Source: Ulota crispa (taxonomy: Eukaryota; Streptophyta; Bryopsida; Orthotrichales; Orthotrichaceae). Taken from it: a stretch of 64,000 bases of DNA. Under the pieces are notes generated by a model. The model was not told where the DNA came from and did not search any database. It saw nothing but the letters and a program-made list of their open reading frames with translations. Of this stretch, positions 12,559-26,200 are shown piece by piece (position 1 is the stretch's first letter; each line of letters starts with the position of its first letter). The stretch is taken from contig OY987249.1 in NCBI GenBank assembly GCA_963920765.1, positions 7,564,817 to 7,628,816 on the forward strand. The letters run 5' to 3'. The position numbers were made by a program, and so were the translations under genes.

Positions 12559-14849
12559 CTTTTCTTTCCTTCAAGTGCCACTATCTAATTGCTACTGTTG
12601 TCTAATTTAACCCACCCTTTTTATGAAGTTGTTATGAACAAGTTATCGTCTTTGCAAATTTCTTAAATCTTGATTTAGATTAATCATCATATTCCATGTA
12701 TTTCCTACTAAGTGCTTGTATTATCAAAGCACAAAAAAGGTGTAGTTCTTTAGTAATGCTTTATGTCAATAAATTTTGTATTTAAAAAAAAATTAGATTG
12801 TGCTGGTGTCAGTCAATAAATTGTTGACCTCCTTATCCTTCTGAAACATTTTACGAAAATTACACGTGTATACACGTACACATACACATATGTATAAACA
12901 ATAATATGATTTTCAAGGATTGATATTTGAAAGCATTATTTTTAGCAATAAATATTTGATGATAGTTCTGTACAAAAATGACAAGTTCTTGAATTAGAGG
13001 AGTAAAAACCAAAATTGTGCAAAGTGGTGTCCAACATTCTCTCCCGATAAATTTTTGTTGTGGTGGTAGAATATTAGTATTGTTACAAGGTGGAGAAAAT
13101 TGAAAAGAAGCTACTTCACCGGTCTATGAAAATGAAACAAAATTGAGTACAATTAAAAATAACTACATCGACTTGATAAGAAAAATCATAAGGTAAGGTG
13201 AAAGTAAGCAAGGCGATAAAGAAAAGTTGTGCTTCACATTTGGTTCCAAGATTTCATTCCACATGTCTTAATGCAAGACCGAGTACTTGTTTTTATAGGA
13301 AAGTAGTTTTGTAATATATAAAAATTTACAAAAATGTTCAAATATTTAATGGGGTTTTAATTTTATTTTTGGCTTCCAAATTGGTGTTTTTCATTTTATT
13401 GTTTTGCTAAATTCTCGAGGCTAAATGTAACTCTTGGAACAAAAATATCAATTATTAGTTGCCAAAACTTCCACAAAGTATAGCCATGATGACATTCCTA
13501 AGTCTGTAGCAAATTAAGTCACAAAATAAAACAAAAAAGAGGGTTCACATTACATTCCATATCTCAACTCTATGATTCCTAGTTAAAACACCAAATTTCA
13601 ACTTTGCCAATTTATTAAGGGCACAAAAATGTATCATAGAAAGGTTTGAATATTTCAAGCAAACAAATTATCTAAAGTTAGTCTCCAAGTTGGGATGTTG
13701 TTTTTGCTAATTCCCAATTTGGAACTCATTCTAGGAATGCTATACCATGAGTGGGGAGCCATGAGACCTAAGTAATGAGCCTGGATATTTTGTAAAAATA
13801 CTAAATCTCTCCTACAACCATCTAATTTACATAGTGACTTATAATTATGTGATTTGAACTTTCATCTCTTGAAAAATTTACTATTTTTAAAATATTTTTA
13901 TTGATTTTGAGCTCAAAATTGGTTCCCACTAGTAGAAATTTTGGCTCATCGCTCATGGCTTACCATTTTTTGCTGAAAGCATAACATTGTCCAAATTGAT
14001 TCCTACTTCCTAATCGCTAAAATTTCAACAAAATGCTCCCACGTAGACATTTTTGGTGTAAATTAAAACGTGGAACTTGGGACAGTATGAAGCTAGAAGT
14101 CCTAACTTTCAACACCTCAACTAAAGAGAGTGTTTGAGAATTTAGTGGGACTAAGGTGGTGGTTGAATTACCCCCCAAGTCCCAATTTTGATTCTCCACC
14201 AATCTGATGGTCTGAGAAGACTTGGAGAACGCAGTGAGGCTGAGGGCTCGGCAGTAGTGTGAACAGGGCAATGAATACCAATTTATCGGGTTGCGCAGGA
14301 CCGTCGATCAGGAAAATGAGAGGATCGACGACCTACAGAAGACTGTTCCCAATGCTAGGCCATGCTGCCCAGTTTCAATATGGCGCCTGTTTTTCAGGCT
14401 CATTTTTACTCCCTCTTTCCCAAAATGATCTTCATGTTGGCCTTTATTTAGTGTCCCAACATGATCTTCTTGTTGAAGGAGGAAGGAAGCTAGCGACACT
14501 AGCACATAGTTCAAAAGTATGAACATGCTAGCCAATCTCATACCATTAAGTGAGTGGTCACCAGTGTGGTGGTGCTTTTCAATAATGCCTCAAAAATTCA
14601 ATTTTCAAGCATTTGGAAACCACATTTTGAAAACTAATTTGAAACTCAAATTTTCAGAATAATAAGAGGACAACAAACTCTATTCACAATTTGTTTTTTT
14701 TTAAATAAATGGTTCTATTCAAGCTTAATTTATAAGATTTTGTGTAATAGGAAGATCATTTTGGGACAGAGGGGGTAACATTTTAGCTGGCAAAACATCC
14801 TCCTTGGAGCATCTCCAACGTTTTCCTTCAAACCTAACACGTCAAGACT
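12559..14849. other. AT-rich intergenic DNA without gene
   Basis: No coding signal is seen. A locally less AT-rich stretch at 14090-14530 carries short frames on both strands, without splice-linked continuity. Its left part (CCAAGTCCCAATTTTG) loosely resembles the hairpin element at 37600-37895, so it is probably a decayed MITE. Confidence 0.45.
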
Positions 14850-15166
14850 TAAGGTAGCAACACCCATAACCATCACTGTTTCCATAACCATCACCTTTAA
14901 AATCTTCAAAAATTTGTGGAAGTGAATAGATGTAATTACAAGAATGTACAACATGTGAACATGAAACCTTAATGTTGGTATTAGGTGCAATTGTAGTCGG
15001 GTTTTTAAAAATTCACAACTTATTTTTACAGTATCCAAATAATACATTCAAAAGTGCAAACTCATCATTTCCTTTTGTTAACAAGGTCCTATCATTTGCT
15101 AGATGTTTATTAATAATCATCATGTTCAAAACCCTTAAATTGATGGTTCTGGGTGTTGCTACCTTA
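14850..15166. repeat. TA-flanked MITE, family E (copy 2, reverse orientation)
   Basis: It begins TAAGGTAGCAACACCC and ends GGGTGTTGCTACCTTA. The interior matches copies 1, 3, 4 and 5 in reverse complement, for example AAAATTCACAACTTATT. Both ends share the same small variation (AGCAACACCC), so the copy is internally consistent. Confidence 0.75.
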
Positions 15167-15494
15167 GGATACCTTTCTATGGGGGGCTGAAGGGGTATAA
15201 GGTAGGAGGCTCAAAAACCAACCATCTAAGGGCTCATCCCCCTTTTTTATGGATTTTTGTGGATGGGAGGATTTTTAGTTCATTCTTTAAACAGAGACAA
15301 ATAAATGCAAAATGTAACACAAGTTGTTTCATACCTTTTGAAACATTTTCAAATTACTTATGAATTTTCAAAGTGCATGTGTCATATAGGTCCATAACTC
15401 CCTATTTATGACCCTAGACCTTCCAAGAACCGTTCACTTGAAAGTTGTGAAGAGATTTGGGGAAGCAACAAGCTTTGCTTGAGAAGAGCTTTAT

Positions 15495-16120
15495 ATTTCT
15501 AGAAAGCAAGCTTTCTCACCTTTCCAATAAGACTAGTTTCACTAAAAATAAATAAAAATAGCAATTACAAGGTGTAGCTAAGTGGACAAAAGGGCTAATA
15601 AATCCTACTTTATTTGCTACTCTAAAACAGTCCTACAAGAAATTTGACAAATTCTATGGAAAACCCAAATGGTGGAAACAATCAAGAATTGGCCTTAAAT
15701 GTAGAACAACAAATTTTAAAATTAAAATGATAGCACTAATTCAATAGATTTTCAAATACTACAATCATGTTGCTACCGTATAGAGAAACAATACAAGCGT
15801 ATTTCTTAAGCAATTTGAATTTTTGTAGGACCGTACAATTGAAATGTGGCATTCTTCTTAGATGTTTGATGTATTGTGTTGTTGCTATTATCCATCTTTG
15901 AACAAGAACAGATACATATTTTAAGGCCATGTTGTATAAACACCATTATTTATTAACTCACATATCCAATTCCATAGTTGTTTTTTTGGTTGGATGCAAA
16001 ATCCTTATAACCACAAGCATTCTTCAAGACCAATATCCAAATTGTTGAGCAATTTTACGTTGTAGGCCAAAAACCACTCTCCTGAACCAAAATATGGTTT
16101 GGTGGTCTCTAAAGGATTAA
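15495..16120. repeat. Second copy of the TTAA element found inside the nested cluster at 45.9 kb
   Basis: The right end GGTGGTCTCTAAAGGATTAA (TTAA at 16117-16120) and the interior match the 45911-46724 element in reverse complement. Shared blocks include AAAGGTGAGAAA, the ACAATACAAGCGTATTTC region and GGTTTGGTGGTC. The left end is truncated near 15495, where other repeat sequence begins. Confidence 0.65.
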
Positions 16121-18440
16121 TGTATTTGCAGTAAACCAAGCCAATGGTTGAGGCTCGGTGTACTGCACATATGTGTGTGGGATTAGGGTGTCATTAGAGG
16201 TAAAATGAGCTCAAGAGAAGGCCCTCAAGGGAGGTGGCTAGAGGGGTCAAAAGCATTTAAATGTAATGTATTTTTTCAAATAAACAGATTTTAATGGCCT
16301 GTATGCTCTTGCAACTTTTGATGTAGTACTTCATGAGGATGCTTTCATTTTACAATATTATATTCTCCTTGTTTGATTGAGAATTATAATTCTAATGTTT
16401 TATTCTTGTGTCCCACTAGAGGTCATTGCATTAGTGATTGGGGGAGGACAAGTCACTATGTATATTTTGAGTACCCCGTGCAATGAGGGGGGGTTTTTTT
16501 TTGAGGGGCTATTTATCTTGTAGGCAAGAATTAAAGGATCCCTATAATAATTTATATTTGGCAAAATTGCATATTTGATGAGACATTATCCTTACTTATA
16601 CTTTCTATTTTCGTGTGATTTATTCTAGGCTACATTCTTTATAAAGAAAAACCTAGAATTGAAAAACAAGTTGAAAGGAGAATGATTAGACAAAGAAATA
16701 TAGTAATTGTTTTCTTCCTAAAGCCTTGAAGCTGCTCATATTATTTTGAAGAAATTGGGCATTTAATTGCCCAAAAAATAACAATGTCTGACCCAGCTAT
16801 ACACACAGGTTATTGTAAACTTAGTTTGGAGGATAGGATCTACAACACACCAAATTATATGTACAAATACTTATGACCCACATTTTGAGGCTATCTAAAT
16901 TATTGATAAATGATTATTGGTTTTCAAAAACCCCTAACTTATTTGTAAGTTTGTTATAAATTTACCCAAAATGAATAAAAGGCTATCTATATTCTATTAT
17001 AAGTTGTTTCTAAAATGCAATAAGTTACCCCTCAAGATTAGTGATTGTCATGTTATAACATTGCTTTGCATCATTAAGTCTTTTTGTCATGTAGCATGAT
17101 ATATTTGAGTACTTCACACAAGATATAAACACTTATGTATGTATCTTACTTATGCTTCTTTTACCTCAATAAATATGTTAGCTTGTCAAGATTAAGAGGC
17201 CTTCTCTTGAACTGCTTTTTCCTCTAATGTTATCTCTTTTACAAATAAGGATAAAAGTAACAATACATCCTTACGTTTGAGTTGATGAGCTTCAATCTCG
17301 TCTACAGTTCATAGTGGAATCAGTTGTTTTTGCATCTAAAGCAGAATTCAATATCCCTAATTTCAATATCCTGGTAGTAAACACATAAGGATACCCTTAG
17401 TCCACAACCAATGTCGGGCTGATAACGAGCACGTACAGAGCTTTGTCAAGTGGCTTGCAGCAAAGCAAGCAAACACAGGCCTGTGCAATCCAATGCTCAC
17501 AAGTATGTAGGAATTGTACATTTGTTTTTTGTCAAATTTTTCTGACGTGAACTCTATTTTTGACTTGTAAAGTAATCATCAGTTTTTTGACAAGTAGTGT
17601 AGAGAGAAATTTGAAGGGCTCTTGAAGGATGCTGAAATTACAAGGTGTAGTCAAGGTTTAGCTGTCCCTTTCAAGATCGAGTCCCACATGTTGGATGCAT
17701 TGGACCAAGTGTAACACTCAAAATTTGAGAACCCACCTAGATAGTGGTGTTGCAGGGCCTATATACTTGTTGGATTGAGGATGCTCTGAAGTCAATTTGG
17801 GGAGTTTTTTTTAGCTTAACCGGTCAACATTGTACATTCTCTTGGGCCAACTAGTTGTCTAGACTATACTCCTGGCCAAGCCTATAGAAATAAAGAATAT
17901 TCTCTTCTTTTCCTCTTAAATGGTTGATTTTTTTCCTAAACTTTTGAATTCAATTGGGCAATTCTTAAAATCAACCGGCTAGTTCGTAACTAAATGCCGG
18001 CACTCCCCGTACATTGCTAAAAACTCTTCCATTTTTTGAAGAGTGGAAAACATGAGTTTTCTCACCCTAGCTAGCAGCTAGCCCCACAAACACGTGTGTG
18101 CAGTAAACCAAGCTGGGTTGGGACTTTAGGCTCCTAGTTAGAGTTCCTTTTTTTGGCAAAAATTTGCCTACATCTTACCTCAAATGGGCATTGGCTACGA
18201 CAACATTGGAAAAATATATTGAGAAAGTGGAGGAAATTGCCAAATCCTCCCTGAAGCCAACATTGAGTTTGTCATATTTTGGATGAACTTTACTAATATT
18301 AGTAATATTTATGGATGAACATCCACATATTGATGATTCTATCTAATTCTATCCATCTTTTCCTTACTTGCTTGCAATGGTGGGTGCGGGTAGCTCTACC
18401 CTTGTAAAATGAAAAAAAAATTGTGCTCCCAGTCTCCCAC
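16121..18440. other. Intergenic DNA without recognisable gene
   Basis: Only short frames are present. The motif GCAGTAAACCAAGC occurs at both about 16128 and 18100, so this is probably further dispersed repeat. I see no RNA gene or conserved coding block. Confidence 0.4.
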
Positions 18441-18755
18441 TAAGGTAGGAGCACCCATAAGCGTCAAACTAAGAGTTTTGAACATGATAAGTATTAATAA
18501 CAACTACCAATTATAGGATCCTATTAGGAACAAAAAAAAATGAGTTTGCACTTTTGAATGTACTATTTGGATCCGGTGAGAATAAGTTGTGAATTTTTTA
18601 AAGTGCAAATTGCCATTGCATCCATAACCACTTTTAAGTTTTCATGTTCACATGTTGTATATCCTTGCCATTACATCTATTCTTTTTCACAGATGTTCCA
18701 AGATTTTAGAGGTGATGGTTATGGGACACTAACGCTTATGGGTGTTCCTACCTTA
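18441..18755. repeat. TA-flanked MITE, family E (copy 3)
   Basis: It has TAAGGTAGGAGCACCC at the left and GGGTGTTCCTACCTTA at the right. Its right end abuts a CCCCTAAGCGCCCC motif that looks like the terminus of a TTAA element, so two elements may share this junction. Confidence 0.8.
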
Positions 18756-18766
18756 ACCCCTAAGCG

Positions 18767-18794
18767 CCCCATTGACAGTATACTGTCAATGGGG
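18767..18794. other. 28-bp perfect palindrome
   Basis: The sequence is a perfect inverted repeat with no spacer, centred between 18780 and 18781; each arm reads CCCCATTGACAGTA. It follows directly on a CCCCTAAGCG motif typical of TTAA-element ends and lies about 1.45 kb upstream of the receptor kinase start codon. It may be the subterminal palindrome of a transposon end or a protein-binding site. Confidence 0.8.
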
Positions 18795-18844
18795 AGTGGG
18801 AAAAAAGTTAACTTTGAGTGCACATGTACTTGTGCCAAGGATTA

Positions 18845-20243
18845 GGGTGTACCCGAGCTTTTGGGAATGGAATTATGATGGAATTGAGAGAGATTACAAA
18901 TACTGTGGATGTACTTTTTGGATAAACGCGTAGAACTAAGACTGAAAAGACCTAGTTGGTCTCCTCAAAAGCACGGAAAAACTCTGGGTGCTTAGCCCAG
19001 CTTTTTAAATTTTGTTTTTTCACTGCTCGCGTGACCGGCACCCACCAAACCAGCCTCGTCTCCGCGCACATGGAGTTGACCACTGTACAAAAACTAAAAA
19101 TCTTCAACAGCAACTCTCACCGCTTTCGCCAAAAAGCCTCAAACTCGGGGATGGGGCCTCCGGAGTGCCGTGACACATCAGGACGGTAGTCACGGTACCC
19201 CGGCGTTCTCGGGAACAGCACCCCCACAAAATCCGCAAAACCTTTCGACTTGCCTAGCGAGCTACAATAACTTAGATTCGAGTCATTCGACGCGGTGGTC
19301 GGCACTCAGGGTTTTGTCTTGCTCATTCCGCACTTCCGCCATCATCCCAAAGTCCACAGTCCAGACCCAGTCTGTGCACTCTACACTTGATAGATAGAGT
19401 CCAATCACACTCTCGTAGCTGTGGTCCAGCCCTACACGGCCTTTTTGACATCTTGGAACTGGACGTGTTGAATATCGCATCACTCTGATTACATTCCTCG
19501 GGTTCCTAGACCCTAGAGAAGGTGGACTGGTGGAGCCAGTGTACAGTGAACGATGCTCTGAACCTCCAGTCAACAAAAGCGAGCGCGTGTGGTACAGGCT
19601 CCATGGATACCTGAGCACCTGACACCCTGCAAGTTGAGTATGGTATCCCAAACATACCGTGACGTCGACAGAGGCGAAGCTTTTCTCGCCGTACTTCGAA
19701 ACCTTGCTCTGCCCTTGCTACCCCCCGCTTTAGCACGCACGGCCTTGCATCAAGCGCGCCGTCGAACTAGCTGAGACTCTCCAACTCGCTCAAGCATCGT
19801 TGTCTACGCCCGGAAGTTCGAGAGCGCTCGTTTTTGAATACGAAATTCTGAGCTTTGGAACGAATTCTACAATTCATAGTGATTAGGTTTGGTTGTTTTT
19901 CTTCTGGAGGAGTTGATTGCCGACGTGCTGGAACTAGGCCTGGAAACCTTTAATTTTGACAGAAGTGAGCGATTTTGAAGATACTTTCAGGGACATGAAG
20001 CGAGTTAAACGGACTGTAAGAATCGTGCTGTTTAAGTACAGAGATTATCAGTATTAACTATGTCAGGCTTAAGTAGCTGACAGTGCCGAGGTTTTTTGTT
20101 GATCGGGCTGTACACTTGGGTTGGTTACGAAGACGTTCCTTTCAAGTTTTCCACGGTTTTTGTTGAAGAGTGAACTCGCCACGTGGCCGTCGTAGTTTTT
20201 TTAGTGAAGGTAGTTGAGGCAAGAGTGTTTGAAGTTGGTGACG
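18845..20243 (+). promoter_or_regulatory. Probable promoter and 5' leader of the receptor kinase
   Basis: Base composition rises sharply from the AT-rich repeats into a GC-richer stretch (about 18990-19850). No long open frame with a recognisable domain lies there. Short frames on both strands (for example 19283-19651 on the minus strand) overlap one another and look accidental. I found no unambiguous TATA box or transcription start; the assignment rests on position and composition. Confidence 0.4.
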
Positions 20244-23200
20244 ATGGAAAAGTTTTCTGCGACGCACCGGGTTTTTCGGCGTGGAAGGATCTTGGTAGTG
20301 ACGCTGCTCTGTTTGACGGCACTCTTTTGCAACGGTCACGCCGCCCTCAACCCTACAGATTGTAAGTCTATTTCTCTCCCCAGCAATAATGGTGGCGGTT
20401 CATGGCTTGCCTAGTTACTATCAGCTTCAAAATAGTGAAACTCTATTGCATTTAACCCTTAAATGTCCTTAGTAGATACGCTGCCGTACAATTAGCATTC
20501 ACTATCATCAAAAAAAAAGTTTAATTTGGGATCTCAAATAGCTCACTAGAGATGACAGCGTTCTCTAAACTGGCTAAATTTAATAGGATTGCTGACAAAT
20601 TTTTCTCATAGCTAAAAAAATGTAAGTTTTTTAGTGTTAGATTTGAAAATTTTAGCTTTTTAGCAGTGTTTTTAGCCATTTGTGCTAAAAGTGAAAATCA
20701 TATTTGGGTTCACTGGAGATGTATTGATCTATTCTCCAACTTCTTTGTTGAGTTGAAGTGTAGTAAAGGTGTGAATCCATTCTAAATACAAGGAAAACTC
20801 CTTGTATTGTATTGGTCATAGCGGCACGCTCAAATGTTTAAGGGTTAAGGAGCATGATAGCAAAAAGGAAAACCACGTGGGTATACCTAGCTTAGAGCTT
20901 TGCAAGTAGCCCTAGTGAACATAAATGGCGTATTCTATTGAAATAGTGTAAGGAACCTTGAAGAGAATGACCAAAAACAATGGAAGTATTGGAGTAAAAA
21001 TTGTAGAGACTATGTATGTTTACTAGAATTGCTTACATATCTTGCATTTTAAACCATCATTAAACCCCTCTCCTTTTGAAGTTAACCCCTTAAGAATGTT
21101 ACCTATCAAAAGTGTTGTCTATATTTATTTGAGGATCATTTAGTATTGACTTTATGATAAATATCAAAAGTCCCCAAAATATTTGAGATGATTAGTAATA
21201 TGTCTGTGACTTGGCCTAAAATTTATAGCTCTAATGGGATTCATGTGTTACCCAAGCGCCCCTTCTGTATACAATAAGGGAGAGCGTATGCAAAACAACA
21301 ACATCCTTAAGGAGCTGATGCAGCTTTCAGGTTACATAGGGGATTAAGACTTCCGTTTAAAAGAATATAAGGTTTTATAAAGTATGAGAGGGTGTTATGG
21401 GCTGGTACTGCAGACGTCGAATTAGGTTTTTCATACTGACTCTCGTGTCACCACCACTTTTCAGAAATGGTTTAGAACTGGTTTTTTTTTTTTTTTTTTT
21501 TGTGTTTGAACCGCAGCTGGTGTTTTGAAACAACTGGAAAGTGCTTGGGGTTTGAAAACCCTGGGTTGGGGATCCGGAGACCCGTGTAAGTGGCAGGGCG
21601 TAGTCTGCGATGCAACAGGCACAACAGTGATTATCTTGTGAGTCTTTCTGAAATTCAAACCCTGGTTTTGTTCCTTCACAACCCAATACGGCATATGGTT
21701 AGATTAATTTGGGATGTTAAGCTTTTGTATTCTAAGGGGGCGGTTCACAGTATGTCCCACTTCTCATATCCTATTGTAGTCCAAAATCTGATTGGTGGAG
21801 AGTCAAAAGTTGGAACTTGGCGATTCAAACTATATTCAAAGTCTCATATCCCAATTCACTGCATTTTGCTTATTGAGCAGCACTTTTTGGAAGTTTTGGT
21901 GCTAAGAACATGAAACTTCATTCAAGAGTTGAATTAAGCATTTTGCTTAGCCCAACCTTCAGCCCAAACCCCACTTAGGGTATGTTCACACTTGATGTAA
22001 AGAGGGGTAGTAGCAAAGAAAAATTAGATGCATTTTGGACGCACTTTTAGATTGCATTCATATTACTAATTCCCCTCCTAACACCAAGTGTGAACATACC
22101 CTAATTCTCTTGCATAAAACACTCATGACTTTCTCTGGTACTCCTTATTTTCTCTTAATAACTTAACAAAGTTGAGATTTTGCGTTTAACACCATTTGAA
22201 TGTATATCCTCTAACATAAGGATATCATGGGATTAGGAAACTCTGTGAAGTCAAAAGAAAAAAATGGTGTTCATAGGGCTGATTAAAATCAATGTACACT
22301 TTTGGCTCCAATACCGTAAGATAAAAATTACAGGTGTAGGGTTTTTGACCTCTTTTAGTTGGTAATTTCTTTTAGGTTACTGCGAGCTGGCTCTATTTCT
22401 GGGACAATTCCGGCGGCTATAGGCTCCTTCACGGGTTTGCAGCAACTGTAAGTGCCCCCACTATTTCGAACCTTTTTATGTGGTGAAGCCATGCAAGGTC
22501 CTCGCCTAAATCCTTGAGGATTTTTTAAATTTCTAAACGTTTGAAAGTCCCTTTGCCGTTAATATAATTCAAGTGATTTTTCTTGTATTTGAAATGGATC
22601 CACACTATTACTACATTTGAGATCAACAAAAATGTTGTAATACACATTAATGCAGTTCTAGTGAGTAATTTGAGATCCCAAATTAAAACTAGCAAATGTC
22701 AGTTATATTCCAACTTATCGGGACGTTTAGGGTTAATTTAAGTTTATTTCAAATAAAGGATATATCAGGAGCAGATGGTCCAACTATAAGTTCGTTTGGT
22801 AAATGTTTAGGATCTTATTTTAGACTTGTATCAATGTAAAAGTTCCAAGGCTTTATCTAGTGGTGTTAACTGTCATGTTCTCTTTTTATTTTTATTTTTT
22901 TATTTCTTTTCTTTTCCAGGGACTTGTCATTTAATTCAAAACTGGAGGGACCGATTCCTTCGGAGATTGGTCAGTTGAGCAGTTTAACATACTTGTAAGT
23001 TTTTTGAATTTCTCAAAATCACAACAGTTTTCATCCTTCCTTTTCCAGTGCATCCTTTAGTCCTTTTAAAACCTTTAAATTATCTTTTCCATTGACTCTG
23101 ACTCCTCCTGGTCTCCCCTTTCCAATGCAGGATCATCCAATCATGTAGCTTGAGTGGTCCCATTCCCACTTCGATTGGCAACCTAATGAATCTGACATTC

Positions 23201-26200
23201 ATGTAAGCCCCCATTCCCAAGCTTTTTTTTAGTGCAAGCCACCATAAATCAAAAAATTATTGGCCAAAATTGTCAAAGAGTTGCTGACTTTGAATGTCAA
23301 TTTTGAATGCTGATAATTTTTTTGACAAATGATTGTTTCAATTTGTTTTTGTAACTTTTATCTTAAGACCTTCCTTACCTATACTTACAAAGAGTTTCAA
23401 CTTGTGTCTTGAACAACTCATGTAATTGTTAGGTCTTTGTCGATTTATGCTATCTTTGCATTGTAAGATTCCGCATCATTAATAAATAACTGTTTGTTAA
23501 CACTTTTTTGCACTAACACTTTCTCATTGGTAGAGCATCTTGGATACAATTTGCAATATGTCTTTGTCATTGTACAGTTTCATCCCACTTTCATAAGACC
23601 CACTCACTCTTACTAATCTACCTGCAGTGGACCAATCAAAAGTCATCTCATTCTAAATATTAAATGAGATCTCGGCAAGACGTGTTATTAAACACAGAAA
23701 TTCATCTAAATATTAAATGAGATTTCAGCAAGACGTGTAATTAAATACAGAAATTCATGTAAACTTAGTTTTAAAGGGTAGTTTGAAGGGCTGGTTATAT
23801 TTACAAGATATGACGGATTGACTTGAGCAGGGGTAGCTTTTCATCCATTTTAGTGTGCGTCATAGCGTTGGACATGCTATATTGGGGACGCCCTTAGGTT
23901 CCCGTTTCTTTTAAGGATCTCATGAGTTGCAGTTTTGGGTCTGACGTGTCATGTGGGGTTGGTGGTGTACTTGAACTGCAGAGGCTTGAACAACAATAGT
24001 CTCACAGGTGGTATCCCTTCGGCACTGGGTGGACTTCCGTCGTTGTACTGGTTTGACTTAAGCACCAACAATTTGACGGGCGAGTTGCCGGTGTCCACCA
24101 CCAGCGCAGATGGGTTTGGACTGGATACTTTGGACAACTGTCAGCATTTGTGAGTTGCTGTTCATGCTCCAATAGCTTTGCTTTATCTCTTATCACAAAT
24201 TTGCCATATTCAACTAACTAATTCTGGACAAAACTTGAAGTCTATAAATAAAAATAAAATCATGTTACAAGGCAAAGAGAAGTTGGTGTGGCTTTTTGAA
24301 TTGCATCGGGAGCNNNNNNNNNNNNNNNNNNNNNNNNNNNNNNNNNNNNNNNNNNNNNNNNNNNNNNNNNNNNNNNNNNNNNNNNNNNNNNNNNNNNNNN
24401 NNNNNNNNNNNNNNNNNNNNNNNNNNNNNNNNNNNNNNNNNNNNNNNNNNNNNNNNNNNNNNNNNNNNNNNNNNNNNNNNNNNNNNNNNNNNNNNNNNNN
24501 NNNNNNNNNNNNNTCTAATCTTGATGTACTATACAAAAAATCAATATCTCACAAATGATTTAGAATCTAATTCACATGCATCATCATTTTAGTCCTTTTT
24601 TGTGATCAACAATACCAGTTGTTTTCATCACAATGTTTCCTTTTTATATTTGCTAGGAGGAGCTTGACATTGTATTGATTTCTAGTACATGGTTGGAGGG
24701 CATTTGGTGTTTTGTACTTGAGGCATCCTCTATTGTTTCAACTCTCACCAAAGAGTTTTACAAAATTTTGAAAATGGACATGTTTGGAGGGTACTTGGTG
24801 TTTTATATCTTGGGTGTCCTTTGTTGTTTCAACTTACAATAAAAAGTTTTAGAAGATTCTAAAAAAGGGTGCACTTAGGGAAATCCTTTCCCACTTTGTA
24901 GTATAGATATAAGGTATAAACACTCTAAAATAATAATTGAAATTGAGAAATATCTGATTTTTACCAGTGAAGTTCGAGATCACCTTGAACATTGAAGCGG
25001 GGTCCTTTAATAGGGGCTAATTCATGCCTAGGGGCAATTGAGTTTTAGAAATGTGCATGATATTGGAATATCTCTTGATCACCATGCCTATGTACAATCC
25101 GAATTTGTTATCATAATTCAAAGTTGGTTTGGTATGCTGGCATACAAGCAAAGCTTTTTTGATTTCTGGATTTTTATTTTTTATTTGATTTGCTTTGGTT
25201 GTTATTGAGGTTCATTATCTTCAATATTTGATTTTGCTGTGCAGCCATTTCAACAACAACTCTTTAACAGGTGGTCTGCCAAGTGAACTGGGTGCACCTA
25301 AATCAGGACCTACGAGGTTGACGAAACTCGTTCATTTGTAAGTGGACAAACCATGATTGTGGCTTCAAAATTTTGGATGTCAGTATCAAAAAATAGTTAA
25401 CTTTACAGGCATGGCCACTGAGCGGGGAGACCCAAAAGAACAATAGAAAGTCAGCCATATGAAGTGTCAAAAAAACTGGTTGAAATTTCTATCAGCCAAA
25501 TAAGAAATGACTACATTTTTGAAAAATGTCTTATCAGTGTAAGCGTATAGGCAATAGCTAGTGCATGCACTAAAAGAATTGGTTGGAAAATGAGAAATGG
25601 AAGATTTTTACCAAGGAAGCTCAAAATCTCCTTAGATATTGCTCATGGTAGTGCACATTGGACTTGGAAGATCTGATGCCATATCCAAGCATGGTCTTAG
25701 AATTGCATAATTGTTATTTTTGTATTACTTTTTAAAATAGAACACCAATTTTGTCGAATCGGTAGTTTTCGTGCGTCAAAAGTTGAGACATTCAACTTCA
25801 CAAAGTTGTGATTTCAATTCACAAACTAGGACAAATATAAATTTTGGGTTTAAGGACAAAATTAACAGTACACTTCAAAACGGGGAAGTAAGTTGGATTT
25901 GGATTTTGTAAGGTGGTAGGATCAACTGCATGTCAGTAGAAGCATTGGGAATATTAGCGTGGGCTAAAAGGGGTTAGTTTAGCCCCTTTTTAACCCTTTT
26001 TCAGTAGGGAAGTTTGTGGAGGGGTTATGATTTACCCCATTCTATCACATTGTCTCGGGGTTGAAAGCGTTACTAACTTAGAAAAGCTAAAAATTGCATT
26101 ACTAGTCTTGGCCACTTTAGCCCCATCCCAGCCAGTTAGAGCTAAATCCCCAATTTTCCAAGTTTGTCAAAGAAATGGTATTTTATAGAGAGGGTGCATC

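Noticed and set aside
19283..19651. 122-aa minus-strand frame in the GC-rich region upstream of the receptor kinase
   Set aside because: Equally long frames overlap it on both strands, no domain is visible, and the elevated GC alone lowers stop-codon frequency. It is better read as promoter or leader.
24178..24592. Open frames crossing the 200-N gap
   Set aside because: They exist only because undefined bases contain no stop codons; the region is intron 6 of the receptor kinase.
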